A program made the position numbers and the translations under genes. Source: an uncultured Collinsella sp. (GTDB lineage: Bacteria > Actinomycetota > Coriobacteriia > Coriobacteriales > Coriobacteriaceae). From it: a stretch of 64,000 nt of DNA. Positions 33,942-43,520 of the stretch are shown in pieces (position 1 is the stretch's first letter; each line of letters starts with the position of its first letter). The notes under the pieces were generated by a model. That model worked only from the letters and a program-made list of their open reading frames with translations, searched no databases and was not told the DNA's origin. The stretch spans positions 1 to 64,000 of the forward strand of contig CAUGGC010000007.1 of the NCBI GenBank assembly GCA_959599095.1, written 5' to 3'.

Positions 33942-34667
33942 TTAGGCGAGGGCTTGGCGCTGAAGCTCGATGAGCTCGGCGATACCTTTGTCGCCCAGGT
34001 CGAGCAGGGCGTTGAGGCGCTTACGGTCGAAGGGCGCCTGCTCGCCGGTACCCTGGAGCTCGATCATCTCACCGGCGTCGGTGGCGACGAGGTTCATGTC
34101 GACCTCGGCATGGCTGTCCTCGGAATAATCCAAGTCGAGCAGGGTGTTGCCGTCGACAACGCCCATGGAAATGGCAGCCACCTGGCCGATAAGCGGGATG
34201 CGCTCGATCTTGCCCGCCTCGACCCACATGGCAAGGGCGTCGTGCAGTGCCACCCAGGCGCCGGTAATGCTCGCCGTTCGCGTGCCGCCGTCTGCCTGAA
34301 TCACGTCGCAGTCGACGGTAACGGTGTACTCGCCGAGTGCCTTCATATTGACGACGGTACGCAGGCTGCGACCGATGAGGCGCTCGATCTCCATGGAGCG
34401 GCCCTTGCGGTTGGCGTGCTCGCGCTTGCAGCGCTTGCCGGTCGACGCCGGCAGCATGGCGTATTCCGCGGTCACCCAGCCGGCCTTGGCGCCCTTTCGC
34501 CAGCCCGGCACGCCCTCCTCGATAGTGGCGGCGCACAGCACGCGCGTGTCGCCGAACTCGGCCAAACACGAGCCGTGGGCGTGCTTCATGACGCCACGGG
34601 TGAGCTTAACGGGGCGTAACTCGTTGGCGGCGCGACCGTTGGCGCGGTTGACCTGCATATACTCCAT
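33942..34667 (-). CDS. rph: Ribonuclease PH
   Basis: Phosphorolytic 3'-5' exoribonuclease of 241 residues that trims tRNA 3' ends. Diagnostic stretches include [49 protein letters not shown] and [19 protein letters not shown]. Length and catalytic Asp residues are normal. Encoded between murI and rdgB on the same strand, 54 bp after murI. Confidence 0.96.
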   Translation of the reverse strand: MEYMQVNRANGRAANELRPVKLTRGVMKHAHGSCLAEFGDTRVLCAATIEEGVPGWRKGAKAGWVTAEYAMLPASTGKRCKREHANRKGRSMEIERLIGRSLRTVVNMKALGEYTVTVDCDVIQADGGTRTASITGAWVALHDALAMWVEAGKIERIPLIGQVAAISMGVVDGNTLLDLDYSEDSHAEVDMNLVATDAGEMIELQGTGEQAPFDRKRLNALLDLGDKGIAELIELQRQALA

Positions 34668-34721
34668 AGAAATATCCTTTCGGCAAAATATGTGGCGAAG
34701 GCTTTGGCGGCTGCCTCACAT

Positions 34722-35606
34722 CTATTTCAGCTCATCGATATCGATATGTTCGATGCTCTTGAGCGGCTGACCAAAGATAAAGCTACCCGCCACCGCAAAC
34801 TCGGCAATGTTATCGGCCGTCGTGGCAAAACGATGCTGCGGCTCGGCGGCGTCGCCCGCCAGCTGCTCGCGGCGCGTGAGGATATCGGTCAGCTCGCGCG
34901 TGGTCTCCTCGGCGGAACTCACGACGCGCACCCCAGGCCCCAGCGCATGGCGGATAGGTCCCACCAACAGCGGGAAATGCGTACAGCCAAGCACCACGGT
35001 ATCGATACCGTGGTCGCGCAGCGGCTCAACCGTGGCACCCACCAGCGCACGCACGGCAGGCGTATCGAAGATGTCCTCGTTCTCAAGCCACTGTTCCTGC
35101 AGGTGTGCACCCGAGGCTAGCTCGTGTTCGACAACCTCGACAAAGCTCGAGGCAGGACAGCCGTATACATCGACGCCGGCATCCAGATCCTGAATGGCGC
35201 GCGTGTAGGCGCCCGAGCGAATGGTGAGGTTGGTGGCGAGCACGCCCACGCGACGCGTACGCGTGCTGTTGATTGCTGCACGGGCACCCGGCGCGATCAC
35301 ACCGATCACGGGAACGTCGAGCACCTGCTGGGCCAGACGCAAGGCCGCAGCGGTCGCCGTGTTGCAGGCGATGACCATAATCTTGACGTCGTGCTTCGAA
35401 AGCCAACGACCCGCCTGCAACGCAAACGAGCGCACCTCATCCTCGGTGCGCGTGCCGTAGGGACAGCGCTTGGTGTCGCCAAAGTAGTAGACGGACTCGT
35501 GCGGCAGCGCCGTCGCGATGGCGCGCGCAACCGTCAGACCGCCCAAACCAGAATCGAACACGCCAATCGGGCGCGTGTCGCCTGCCGGATTCTCGATATC
35601 GGACAT
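34722..35606 (-). CDS. murI: Glutamate racemase
   Basis: Makes D-glutamate for peptidoglycan; 294 residues. GVFDSGLGGLTVARAI, YFGDTKRCPYGTR, VIACNTATAAALR (first catalytic Cys) and VLGCTHFPLL (second catalytic Cys) are intact. It belongs with murE in a wall-synthesis run. The start at 35606 is the only one that keeps the substrate loop. Confidence 0.97.
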   Translation of the reverse strand: MSDIENPAGDTRPIGVFDSGLGGLTVARAIATALPHESVYYFGDTKRCPYGTRTEDEVRSFALQAGRWLSKHDVKIMVIACNTATAAALRLAQQVLDVPVIGVIAPGARAAINSTRTRRVGVLATNLTIRSGAYTRAIQDLDAGVDVYGCPASSFVEVVEHELASGAHLQEQWLENEDIFDTPAVRALVGATVEPLRDHGIDTVVLGCTHFPLLVGPIRHALGPGVRVVSSAEETTRELTDILTRREQLAGDAAEPQHRFATTADNIAEFAVAGSFIFGQPLKSIEHIDIDELK

Positions 35607-35657
35607 TACCTCACCAGTCTCTCTCGAAAAGACATGTCCAAGTGCGGCGACGCCGCG

Positions 35658-36569
35658 CTACGAACGCGCCGCGACCAGCAGCTCTGCCGTCGCCGCCCAA
35701 CCGTCGATAATTTTGCCACGCGTAACGAAAGCGTTCTCGCAAGCAGCCAGGAACTCAGGCGCGCCGGCGCTCGTCAGGCCATTCTCGACCAGGCAGAACG
35801 TGCCCACGTGATCGGCCATGTAGAAGTCGGACTCGGAATCGCCGAGCGCCAACGTCTCCTCGCGCTCGATCCCTAGGTGCTCGCAGAAGCGCGCAATGGC
35901 GACGCCCTTGTTGAGACCCGCGGGATTGATGTTGAATGCGCGGCCGTCCTCGACGCGATCGAGCTCGAGCGTCGTCGGCTTGGACAGGTGAGTCAGATGG
36001 CCGTTGCACGCCCAGATCAGACCGCAGCCGGCCTCGTCCAGGATGGCCTGAACCTCATCGTCGGGCACATCGCCGCGCATGCCGACGGTGACCTCACGGT
36101 ATTTGTAGCCGGTCGACATGTCGTTGTGATACTCGATCTTGTGCGGCCAGCGGGCGAGGATCTTCTCGCACACGCCGGTCTGCTCGATCACCTGGTGCGG
36201 CGTGAGGCCGCAAGAGGAGTCGTAGGGCATGTCGCCGGTCAGATACTCCCAATCGTTGGCTTTAAGGTCGTACATGACCAGACCGCCCATCTCGCCAATG
36301 TAGGAGTTGAGGCCGAGCACGCGCGCGTCCTCGTGGATCATGGTACGGTTGCGGCCCGAGGTGGGAACCACCTGAATACCAGCGCGAGCGAGCGCCACGA
36401 CGGCCTCGACGAGTTTGGTCGAGGGGTTGCCGTCGTTGTCGCGCAGCACGCACGAGCCGGGTGCAAGCATCGTGGCATCCAGGTCGGTAAAGACGTACTT
36501 GACCTTGGCCAAGCGCTCGCGCATCTCGCCCGAAAGCTCGGCGACGGTCGGCAGGGTATTGTGGGACAT
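35658..36569 (-). CDS. Cof-type HAD-superfamily phosphatase
   Basis: A 303-residue HAD hydrolase with all four motifs: FTDLDATML (nucleophile Asp), VPTSGRN, GLNKGVAIARF (Lys) and LALGDSESDFYMAD. The cap domain between about residues 100 and 200 is of the Cof/IIB type. Substrate unknown; such enzymes act on sugar phosphates or nucleotides. The start at 36569 is preferred because CGGAG lies 6 bp upstream. It sits between murE and murI; a role in wall metabolism is possible but not shown. Confidence 0.85.
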   Translation of the reverse strand: MSHNTLPTVAELSGEMRERLAKVKYVFTDLDATMLAPGSCVLRDNDGNPSTKLVEAVVALARAGIQVVPTSGRNRTMIHEDARVLGLNSYIGEMGGLVMYDLKANDWEYLTGDMPYDSSCGLTPHQVIEQTGVCEKILARWPHKIEYHNDMSTGYKYREVTVGMRGDVPDDEVQAILDEAGCGLIWACNGHLTHLSKPTTLELDRVEDGRAFNINPAGLNKGVAIARFCEHLGIEREETLALGDSESDFYMADHVGTFCLVENGLTSAGAPEFLAACENAFVTRGKIIDGWAATAELLVAARS

Positions 36570-36676
36570 GGTTACTCCGTTTACGTAGAAGGGTTTGGAC
36601 TTGGACGGCATGTTTTGATTGAGGGAACACGCTTATGGCGACAGCGCACTCAGGGCGCCGCCGCCATCATGGTTCA

Positions 36677-38239
36677 TTAGTCAAACTGGGCAACATCGAT
36701 CAGGCGATTGGCCAGCGAAAGGTCGCTCTCGATGGGCACGAACTCGTCGCCCACGTGCATGAGCTCCTCGTCACCCTTTGCCAGCAGCAAGACAATGGTG
36801 GGAGCATCGGGGTTGACGTACTCCTCGCGCGCCGCCTTGAACGCCGCATGCACAGCGGCTTCGCGATCGAGGATGATCTTGTTCGGCGTATCGTCGGGAA
36901 CATGTTCGGCAAGCTCGCGACAGACCTTCATCGGGTCCTCGTGAGCCGGGTCCTCATTGGCAAAGATCATCAGGTCGGAATACGGTGCGGCCTCGCGCGG
37001 AAGCTGCTCGCGGCGCTCCTGCGCCTTGCCGCCGGCAGCGCCAAACACCGCAATGACCGGACTAGCGGGAAACGCGCGCTTGACCGACGAGAAAAGCGAG
37101 CGGAACGAAAGCTGGTTGTGCGCGTAGTCGACGACACAAATCACGCGGCCGTCCTTCGACTCCACGACCTCCATACGGCCCGGCACACGCAGTTTTGAGA
37201 GGCCCTTCTTGATAGCCTCGATACCGATGCCGATCTCGCGCGCAGCGGCGATAGCGACCAGCGCGTTCTCCACGTTAAAGTCGCCCGCGATACCCAGCAG
37301 GACCTTCTCCCCCGCCTCGGACTCGTCGGCGCTCATGCCGTGCAAGTTGAACTCGATGTTAAAGCCGAGCATGCGGACATCGCTCGCCCACAGGCTTGCC
37401 TCGGGATGCTCGACGCCAACGGTCACCAAGCGCTCGGCCGTCGACGCTGCCTCTAGCACACGGTCAACCTCTTCGGTGCCTAGATTCACCACGGCGGTCT
37501 TTGCCTGGTCAAAGATCCTGAGTTTGCTCTCAAAATAATCCTCAAACGTGGGGTGTTCGATCGGCGAGATGTGGTCGCGGCCGATGTTGAGGAAGCACGC
37601 CACGTCAAACGGCAGATTCTCGACGCGTTGGTACTTGAGCGCCTGGCTCGAAACCTCCATGACCATGGACTGGCGACCGGACGTGCGGCAGTTGGCGATA
37701 TGGCGCCAGACCTCGGGGGCCTCGGGCGTAGTATTGGTGCTCTCGTAGCACTCGATGCCATCGTCGGTACTCACCGAGCCGATCATGCCGCAGGACTCGC
37801 CCGCCGCTTTGATAATCGACTGGAGCATAAAAGCGGCCGTGGTCTTTCCCTTGGTACCGGTGATACCCACGATCTTGACGTCGTGGTCGGGACGGTCGTA
37901 GACCTCCGGCGGCAACAGGGCCATGGCCGTGCGAACGCTATCAACAACCAGCATCGCAGCACCGCTCTCCTGCGCCAGCGGCTCCAGAGACTCGACCAGT
38001 GACTCCTCGCACACAAATGCGACGGCGCCCGCATCGAGCGCCATGCTCAAAAACGCGGGCTTAAAGGCAGCACCTTTGCAGAAGAACACGTCACCTGCCG
38101 AGACCGCGCGCGAATCAAACGAGCAGCCGGTCACGGCACGCTCGTCAACCTGCTCTGATGCGCGCAGCTCGCCGCACACATCGAGAAGCTTGGCAAGCGT
38201 ATCGACCGTGGTCACGGTCGCGGAATCCGAATGGTGCAT
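36677..38239 (-). CDS. murE: UDP-N-acetylmuramyl-tripeptide synthetase MurE
   Basis: Mur ligase of 520 residues that adds the third stem-peptide residue. The ATP loop GITGTKGKTTAAFML, the NLGRDH-like FLNIGRDHIS, and the YAHN of the C-terminal domain are present. The motif that selects the amino acid reads ANEDPAHEDP where DAP-adding enzymes have DNPR; the Arg that binds meso-DAP is missing, so lysine or ornithine is the probable substrate. Known Collinsella walls are reported to contain ornithine (from memory). A terminator lies between asnB and murE. Confidence 0.93.
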   Translation of the reverse strand: MHHSDSATVTTVDTLAKLLDVCGELRASEQVDERAVTGCSFDSRAVSAGDVFFCKGAAFKPAFLSMALDAGAVAFVCEESLVESLEPLAQESGAAMLVVDSVRTAMALLPPEVYDRPDHDVKIVGITGTKGKTTAAFMLQSIIKAAGESCGMIGSVSTDDGIECYESTNTTPEAPEVWRHIANCRTSGRQSMVMEVSSQALKYQRVENLPFDVACFLNIGRDHISPIEHPTFEDYFESKLRIFDQAKTAVVNLGTEEVDRVLEAASTAERLVTVGVEHPEASLWASDVRMLGFNIEFNLHGMSADESEAGEKVLLGIAGDFNVENALVAIAAAREIGIGIEAIKKGLSKLRVPGRMEVVESKDGRVICVVDYAHNQLSFRSLFSSVKRAFPASPVIAVFGAAGGKAQERREQLPREAAPYSDLMIFANEDPAHEDPMKVCRELAEHVPDDTPNKIILDREAAVHAAFKAAREEYVNPDAPTIVLLLAKGDEELMHVGDEFVPIESDLSLANRLIDVAQFD

Positions 38240-38301
38240 CTTTCACCTTTCTCAGCCATTTGGCAGGGACGGTTTTTATAGTAACTGAAACGCACCCACG
38301 C

Positions 38302-38326
38302 AAAAACGGCTCCCGGAGGAGCCGTT
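38302..38326 (-). terminator. Terminator downstream of asnB
   Basis: AACGGCTCC pairs with GGAGCCGTT around a small loop and on the minus strand is followed by TTTTTGCG, 26 bp after the asnB stop. Confidence 0.8.
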
Positions 38327-38351
38327 ACGCGCAGGCGTTCGTAAGCCGAGG

Positions 38352-40232
38352 CTAGGCAGCCTGAACAGAAGGCTGGCCCTCGTCGATAAAGAAGCGCTTG
38401 TACCACACTAGGAACACGAGCGGCGTATAGATCTTGCGCTGGAAATCGCCCTTGCCCGCAAAGTGCAGATCGAGCAGGTGCATGAGCTCGTCGGTATCGA
38501 AGAACTCGCTTGCCCACGGCGCGGTGAAGTACTCCTTGACATAGTCGTACCACTTTTGCTCGCGCAGCCAGTAGACAATCGGCACCGGGAAGCCCACCTT
38601 GGGACGGGTGGCCCACTCATCGGGCAGCGACTTGTTGGCAGCGTGGCGGAGTACCTGTTTGTTGCCGTTCTCGTTGATGCGGTAGCGGTCGGGAATGTGC
38701 TCGGCGAACTCCATGACTTTGCGGTCCAGGAAGGGCACGCGCAGCTCCAGCGAGTGTGCCATGCACATCTTGTCGGCCTTGAGCAGAATGTCGCCCGGGA
38801 GCCACATGTTCATGTCCAGGTACTGCTTCTTGACCAGCTCGGGCTGATCCTTCACGCGTGCGTAAATGGGTGCTGCGAGCTCAAAGGCGCCATCGCCGGT
38901 GTTGTACTCGGGCTTGAGCACGCCGTCGACCTCGCGCTCCGGCCATACCAGAGCCTGTCCCAGGAACGACTTCTCAGGGATCTCGGCACCCTTGACCAGG
39001 AAGTTATGTCCCTTGAAGTACGGCATATGCAGCGCCAGGTTACCGAGCGCGCGACGGATGGGCAGCGGCACCATCTTTTTGTACTTGCGGACCGGGACCG
39101 TGTCCTCGTAGTAGGCGTAGCCGCCAAAGAGTTCGTCGGCGCCTTCGCCCGAAAGCACGACGGTGACGTCCTTGCGGGCCATCTCGGCCAAGAACCACAG
39201 CGGCACAGAAGACAGGTTGGACTGCGGCTCGTCCATGTGATACTGGATGTCCTCGAGCGCACCGAAGAACTCGTCGGCGGTAATCATCTTGCGGACGTTC
39301 TCGACGCCGAGCTTATCGGAAAGCTCCTTGGCGTAGTTGGTCTCGTTGAAGTTCTTGTAGTCAAAGCCCACCGAGAAGGTCTTGTCGGGCATGAGGCAAG
39401 CGGCAATATAGCTGGAGTCGACGCCGCCGGAGAGGAACGACGCGACCTTGACGTCGGCGATGCGATGGGCCTCGACACTCTCGTGCACGACCTCGTCCAG
39501 CTCATCGACATACTCTTCGAACGGCTTCTCGACGGCAGAGTAATCGCAATCCCAGTAGCGCTCGATGTTCATCTTGCCGGTCGGGATATCGACGGTAAAG
39601 TAGTGCGCCGGCGGCAGCTTGTAGACACCCTCGAAGAAGGTCTCCGCGGTTGCCGAATACTGCAGCGTCATGTACGGACGCAGGGCCTTTTTGTTGACCG
39701 CCTTGTGGAAGTGCGGGTAGTCCAGGAAGCTCTTGATCTCGGAGCCAAAGAGCACGCCCGGAGCGCCGTCGCCCGCATCGGCCATGGGATAGTAGTAAAG
39801 CGGCTTGATGCCAAAGATGTCGCGGGCGCCAAAAAGCTTGTTCTTCTTTTTGTCCCAGATGACGAAGGCGTACATACCGCGCAGGCGATCGAGGACGGCC
39901 TCGCCCCACTCCTCGTAGCCGTGCAGGAGGCTCTCGGTGTCGGCGCCGCAGTGGAACTTGTAGCCCTTGGCCTCGAGCTCGGAACGGAGTTCTTGGAAGT
40001 TGTAAATCTCGCCGTTGAAGACAATGACGACGCTGCCGTCCTCATTGGCCATGGGTTGAGCGCCGGCCTCGGTCAGGTCGAGGATCGACAGGCGGCGGAA
40101 GCCCAGGGCAACGCGGCCGTCGATAAACTGACCGCCCATGTCGGGACCGCGATGGACGATGCGGTCCATCATCTTGGTGAGCACCTCGGATTGGTTATCC
40201 GTCCCACCGACAAAACCGACAAAACCGCACAT
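38352..40232 (-). CDS. asnB: Asparagine synthetase (glutamine-hydrolysing)
   Basis: Converts aspartate and glutamine to asparagine; 626 residues. Met1-Cys2 begin the glutaminase domain (MCGFVGFVGG), with RRLSILDL and NGEIYNF following. The synthetase domain has the PPi loop SFLSGGVDSS and VVLSGEGADELFGGY. The catalytic cysteine is exposed after Met removal, as in the class. It is transcribed alone, with tRNA-Val divergent upstream. Confidence 0.96.
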   Translation of the reverse strand: MCGFVGFVGGTDNQSEVLTKMMDRIVHRGPDMGGQFIDGRVALGFRRLSILDLTEAGAQPMANEDGSVVIVFNGEIYNFQELRSELEAKGYKFHCGADTESLLHGYEEWGEAVLDRLRGMYAFVIWDKKKNKLFGARDIFGIKPLYYYPMADAGDGAPGVLFGSEIKSFLDYPHFHKAVNKKALRPYMTLQYSATAETFFEGVYKLPPAHYFTVDIPTGKMNIERYWDCDYSAVEKPFEEYVDELDEVVHESVEAHRIADVKVASFLSGGVDSSYIAACLMPDKTFSVGFDYKNFNETNYAKELSDKLGVENVRKMITADEFFGALEDIQYHMDEPQSNLSSVPLWFLAEMARKDVTVVLSGEGADELFGGYAYYEDTVPVRKYKKMVPLPIRRALGNLALHMPYFKGHNFLVKGAEIPEKSFLGQALVWPEREVDGVLKPEYNTGDGAFELAAPIYARVKDQPELVKKQYLDMNMWLPGDILLKADKMCMAHSLELRVPFLDRKVMEFAEHIPDRYRINENGNKQVLRHAANKSLPDEWATRPKVGFPVPIVYWLREQKWYDYVKEYFTAPWASEFFDTDELMHLLDLHFAGKGDFQRKIYTPLVFLVWYKRFFIDEGQPSVQAA

Positions 40233-40419
40233 ATACTATCCCCTCTGCTGTTGCTGGGCATCAAATCGAATCAGTAGCTTTTGAGTATACCCGAGGGCGT
40301 AAAGAGGGGCGGAATGTTCAGGCAATCTCAACTGAATCAGCTCCGCTGTGACACGCGCGAGTTACCTTTAATGGATATGAGGTGAATGAGGCGATTGTTT
40401 TGCTATACTCTCTCCGCAC

Positions 40420-40495
40420 GGGCGATTGGCGCAACGGTTAGCGCAGGTGCTTTACACGCACAAGGCTGGGGGTTCGAATCCCTCATCGCCCACCA
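40420..40495 (+). tRNA. tRNA-Val (TAC)
   Basis: A 76-nt cloverleaf with encoded CCA. The anticodon stem GTGC/GCAC encloses TTTACAC, giving TAC. The acceptor arms GGGCGAT and ATCGCCC pair perfectly. A hairpin terminator (AACGGTCC/GGACCGTT then TTTG) follows at 40506-40532. Its 3' end is duplicated 184 bp downstream. Confidence 0.96.
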
Positions 40496-40752
40496 CCGAA
40501 TTGGAAACGGTCCTCGCAAGGGGACCGTTTTTGTTTGGTCCCAGCGCATGGGATTCGAACCCGCCAGGGTGCGGAGCTGAGGAAACGCGAAGCGTTTTCC
40601 AGCGCAGCACGCGAGGGCCGTAGGCCCGAAGCGAAAGCGGGCGGCGTCAGCCGCACGCGACATCCCTCATCGCCCACCACTGATTTGATAGGCTCCCAGC
40701 AATGGGGGCCTTTCTTTTTTGGACCCATCGCAGAGGGATTCGAACCCGCCAG
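40478..40752 (+). repeat. Tandem scar after tRNA-Val: duplicated tRNA tail, terminator and inverted T-arm
   Basis: The 19-bp tRNA end ATCCCTCATCGCCCACCAC occurs at 40478-40496 and again at 40662-40680. Each copy is followed by a different terminator-type hairpin and then by GGGATTCGAACCCGCCAG (40550-40567 and 40735-40752). The period is 184-185 bp. The second motif is the complement of a tRNA T-arm, so each unit ends in an inverted tRNA-like piece. The 40496-41105 gap has no protein gene; it holds this scar, the TIR element and a hairpin at 41001-41021. Confidence 0.8.
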
Positions 40753-40773
40753 CACGTCTGTCACAAAGGCCGT

Positions 40774-40988
40774 GGTCAAAAAATGGCAAAAATGAGTACT
40801 GCTACTTTGTTTGCAACATATAAATAGACAGTATTTGCTTAAGTTACGCAACATATGTCCATTATAAGGACTAACAGTTGGATCAAAATCATGCTTTCAT
40901 CGCCATTTCGACTTGTTATCTGGCCTTATTAGTCCAAAATTGCTGCTATCAAATCGGTAGCAGTACTCATATTTGATGTTTTTTGACC
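40774..40988. mobile_element. 215-bp AT-rich element with 32-bp terminal inverted repeats (MITE-like)
   Basis: The ends 40774-40805 and 40957-40988 are inverted copies matching at 28 of 32 positions; both begin GGTCAAAAAA and end ATGAGTACTGCTAC on the inside. The 151-bp interior is far richer in A+T than the surroundings and has no ORF. Size and structure fit a miniature inverted-repeat transposable element, but no clear target-site duplication is visible and no transposase is in the window. Confidence 0.65.
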
Positions 40989-41000
40989 AGCAGGACTCCC

Positions 41001-41021
41001 TGCCTTAGCAAATCTAAGGCA
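41001..41021. terminator. Short hairpin downstream of argD
   Basis: TGCCTTAG pairs with CTAAGGCA around a 5-nt loop. It lies 85 bp after the argD stop and could end the arg operon transcript; no strong T-run follows on the minus strand. Confidence 0.4.
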
Positions 41022-41105
41022 AAACGGGCTCCAGACCGCTGAATCATGCCGCATAAAGCACGTCCACAGTCCGGAACCCGGTCCAAATTGAGTTATTGCA
41101 CCGCG

Positions 41106-42389
41106 TTAGCCCAAGACACCCGACAGGATCTCGATCAGGCCGTCCACGTCGGCTTCCTCGCAGACGAGAGGCGGCAAGAAACGCAGCATATGGGCACCCG
41201 TAGCGTTGATCACGGCACCAGCCCCCAATGCACGGGCCACAACGTCGTGAGCATCACCCGCAGTATCGTCAAGATCGCAGCCGAGCATCAGGCCACGGCC
41301 ACGAACCTCTACCACATGCGGAAGCTTAGCCAGCGCCTGCTCCATATAGGCGCCCACCTTGGCAGCATGCTCGGCATAATCGCCACGCACAAGCGCGGAG
41401 AGCGTCGCGGCACATGCCGCGATGGCCAAGCAGCTACCGCCAAAGGTCGAGCCGTGGTCGCCCGGCTTAAACACGTCGGCAATCTCCTTCTTTGCCACGA
41501 CGGCACCCATGGGCACGCCGTCGGCAATGCCCTTGGCAAGGCTCATGATGTCGGGCTCCACGCCATAGGTCTGGAACGCAAACGGCTTGCCGGAGCGGAA
41601 GATGCCGCACTGGACCTCGTCGGCGATAAGCACGGCGCCCACTTCGTGTGCCAGGTCGCGCGCTGCCGCCATAAACTCCTCGGTCATGGGGTGCACGCCA
41701 CTCTCACCCTGGATCGGTTCGAGCATCACGGCACAAATTTCGCTCCCCAACTGCTTAAAGATTGCACGCAGTTCATCGACATCGTTGGGCGTGCAGGCCA
41801 CAAAGCCACCCGGCAGCGGGCGGAAACTGTCCTGCAGCCAATCCTGCATGGTGGCGGCAATGGTCTCGAGCGTACGGCCGTGGAAGCCGCCGCGCATGCA
41901 CACGATGGTGTTGCCGCCATTACCGGCACGCTTGGCGTACAGGCGCGCGAGCTTCATCGAGCCCTCGTTGGCCTCGGCGCCAGAGTTGGCAAAGAAGGTC
42001 TCCCAAACCTGCTCATCCGCAGCCGGGGCACCAAGAGCAGCTGCCGTGGTCTCATCGCCGGCGGCAATGGCATCGGCAAGCACGCGCGCACCATCTACGT
42101 CGTCGTTAGCAAGCTTGGACAGCAGCGCCGCGACCTGTCCGCGCTGCTCGATGTAGAAGTAATTGGAGACATGCATGAGCTTTTTGGTCTGTGCCTCGAG
42201 CGCCGAGAGCACAGCCGGGTCGCCATGACCTAGGCTGCACACGCCGATGCCGGCAAGAAAGTCGAGGTACTCACGGCCATCGTCGCCGGTGAGCTTCATG
42301 CCGTGACCCTCGACAAACTCGACCGGAGAGCGGCCAAAGGTATGCATAACGTAATGGGATTCAAGCGATTGCTGAGCTGCAAGTGACAT
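41106..42389 (-). CDS. argD: Acetylornithine aminotransferase
   Basis: PLP enzyme of 427 residues, fourth step from glutamate to ornithine. YLDFLAGIGVCSLGHGDPAV, FFANSGAEANEGSMKLAR, LIADEVQCGIFRSGK and the PLP lysine in MSLAKGIADGVPMGA are all present. It is the last gene of argC-argJ-argB-argD on the same strand. The start at 42389 has AAAGG upstream. Confidence 0.95.
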   Translation of the reverse strand: MSLAAQQSLESHYVMHTFGRSPVEFVEGHGMKLTGDDGREYLDFLAGIGVCSLGHGDPAVLSALEAQTKKLMHVSNYFYIEQRGQVAALLSKLANDDVDGARVLADAIAAGDETTAAALGAPAADEQVWETFFANSGAEANEGSMKLARLYAKRAGNGGNTIVCMRGGFHGRTLETIAATMQDWLQDSFRPLPGGFVACTPNDVDELRAIFKQLGSEICAVMLEPIQGESGVHPMTEEFMAAARDLAHEVGAVLIADEVQCGIFRSGKPFAFQTYGVEPDIMSLAKGIADGVPMGAVVAKKEIADVFKPGDHGSTFGGSCLAIAACAATLSALVRGDYAEHAAKVGAYMEQALAKLPHVVEVRGRGLMLGCDLDDTAGDAHDVVARALGAGAVINATGAHMLRFLPPLVCEEADVDGLIEILSGVLG

Positions 42390-42458
42390 GGGATGCCTTT
42401 CGTTGGGCGCCAGACGGCGCGGGGCTATGGGTGCAGGAATGGGGCGGCTGCGGGTCAG

Positions 42459-43439
42459 CTAGACCGTCTGAAGCTTCTCGACCTCGTCAAGGTTCTCGGT
42501 CAGACGCGCAGCAAACGTCGAAAGCGGATGCGGATGCGTATCGAACTCGTAAGCCGTCTCGGTGGAATGGATCACGGTGCCGACGCCGGCATCGGTCAGC
42601 AGCTCCAGGAGCAGCGAATGCGGCGTAGTACCGTTAATGATGTGGGCACGAAATACGCCGCCGGTAAGCGCATCGACGGCCGCGCGCAGCTTGGGAATCA
42701 TGCCCTTATCGACCTCGCCGCCGTAGAGCATTTCGTTAACCTCGTCGAGCGTTAGGTTGGAGATAAGCGAGTCCTTGTCGCTAAAGTCCTTGTACAGGCC
42801 ATCGACATCGGTCAAAAAGATCGCCTTATGCGCGTGGAGCGCCGCGGCAACGGCACCGGCGGCGGTGTCGGCGTTGATGTTGAAGAAACCGCCGTCCTCC
42901 CCCGCCGCGACGGTAGCGATGACGGGGATGTACTCGCTATCGAGTAAGCGCTCGATATAGTCGGTGTTGACGTGCGTCACTTTGCCCACGCGACCGAGCT
43001 CGGGGTCGAGCGGCTCGGCGATGAGCGTGCCGGCATCGCTGCCCGACACGCCCACGGCCAGGTTGCCATGGTGGTTGAGCGCTGCGACCAGCTCCTGGTT
43101 GACCTTACCGCCCAGCACCTCGCGCACGATATCCATAGTCGCCGGCGTGGTCACGCGCTGGCCGTTCTTAAAATCGACGGGAATATCGTAATGGCTCAGC
43201 GCCTCGTTGATGGCCTTGCCGCCGCCGTGCACGATGACGGGGCGCATACCGATGATCTTGAGCAAAACGATGTCGCTCATCACGTCGCGGCGCAGCTGCT
43301 CATCAACCATGGCGGCTCCGCCATATTTGATAACAACCGTCTTGCCGGTCAGGTTCTTAATCCACGGCAGCGCTTCGAACAGCAGCTGCGCGGTTGCTTC
43401 GTTGGATTCGCTCGAACGACAATCGCGTGCGAATTTCAT
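42459..43439 (-). CDS. argB: Acetylglutamate kinase
   Basis: Second step of arginine synthesis; 326 residues. VVIKYGGAAMVDEQL, PVIVHGGGKAINEALS, GVSGSDAGTL, FFNINADTAAGAVAAAL and IFLTDVDGLYKDF are diagnostic. It carries a C-terminal extension of about 25 residues beyond the usual end. The start at 43439 is used because GAGGCAG precedes it and relatives begin with MKFAR. It lies 69 bp from argD and 81 bp from argJ. Confidence 0.95.
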   Translation of the reverse strand: MKFARDCRSSESNEATAQLLFEALPWIKNLTGKTVVIKYGGAAMVDEQLRRDVMSDIVLLKIIGMRPVIVHGGGKAINEALSHYDIPVDFKNGQRVTTPATMDIVREVLGGKVNQELVAALNHHGNLAVGVSGSDAGTLIAEPLDPELGRVGKVTHVNTDYIERLLDSEYIPVIATVAAGEDGGFFNINADTAAGAVAAALHAHKAIFLTDVDGLYKDFSDKDSLISNLTLDEVNEMLYGGEVDKGMIPKLRAAVDALTGGVFRAHIINGTTPHSLLLELLTDAGVGTVIHSTETAYEFDTHPHPLSTFAARLTENLDEVEKLQTV

Positions 43440-43520
43440 AATCTGCCTCGTCTTTCGTATCGTTATCGCGCCGTGCTCCGCTGTCCGCAATCGCGGCAAG
43501 ATGCGCAGCGTGCCCGGAAT

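Noticed and set aside
40386..40854. Small ORFs over and around tRNA-Val
   Set aside because: They overlap the tRNA and its duplicated tail and have no ribosome binding sites or family features.
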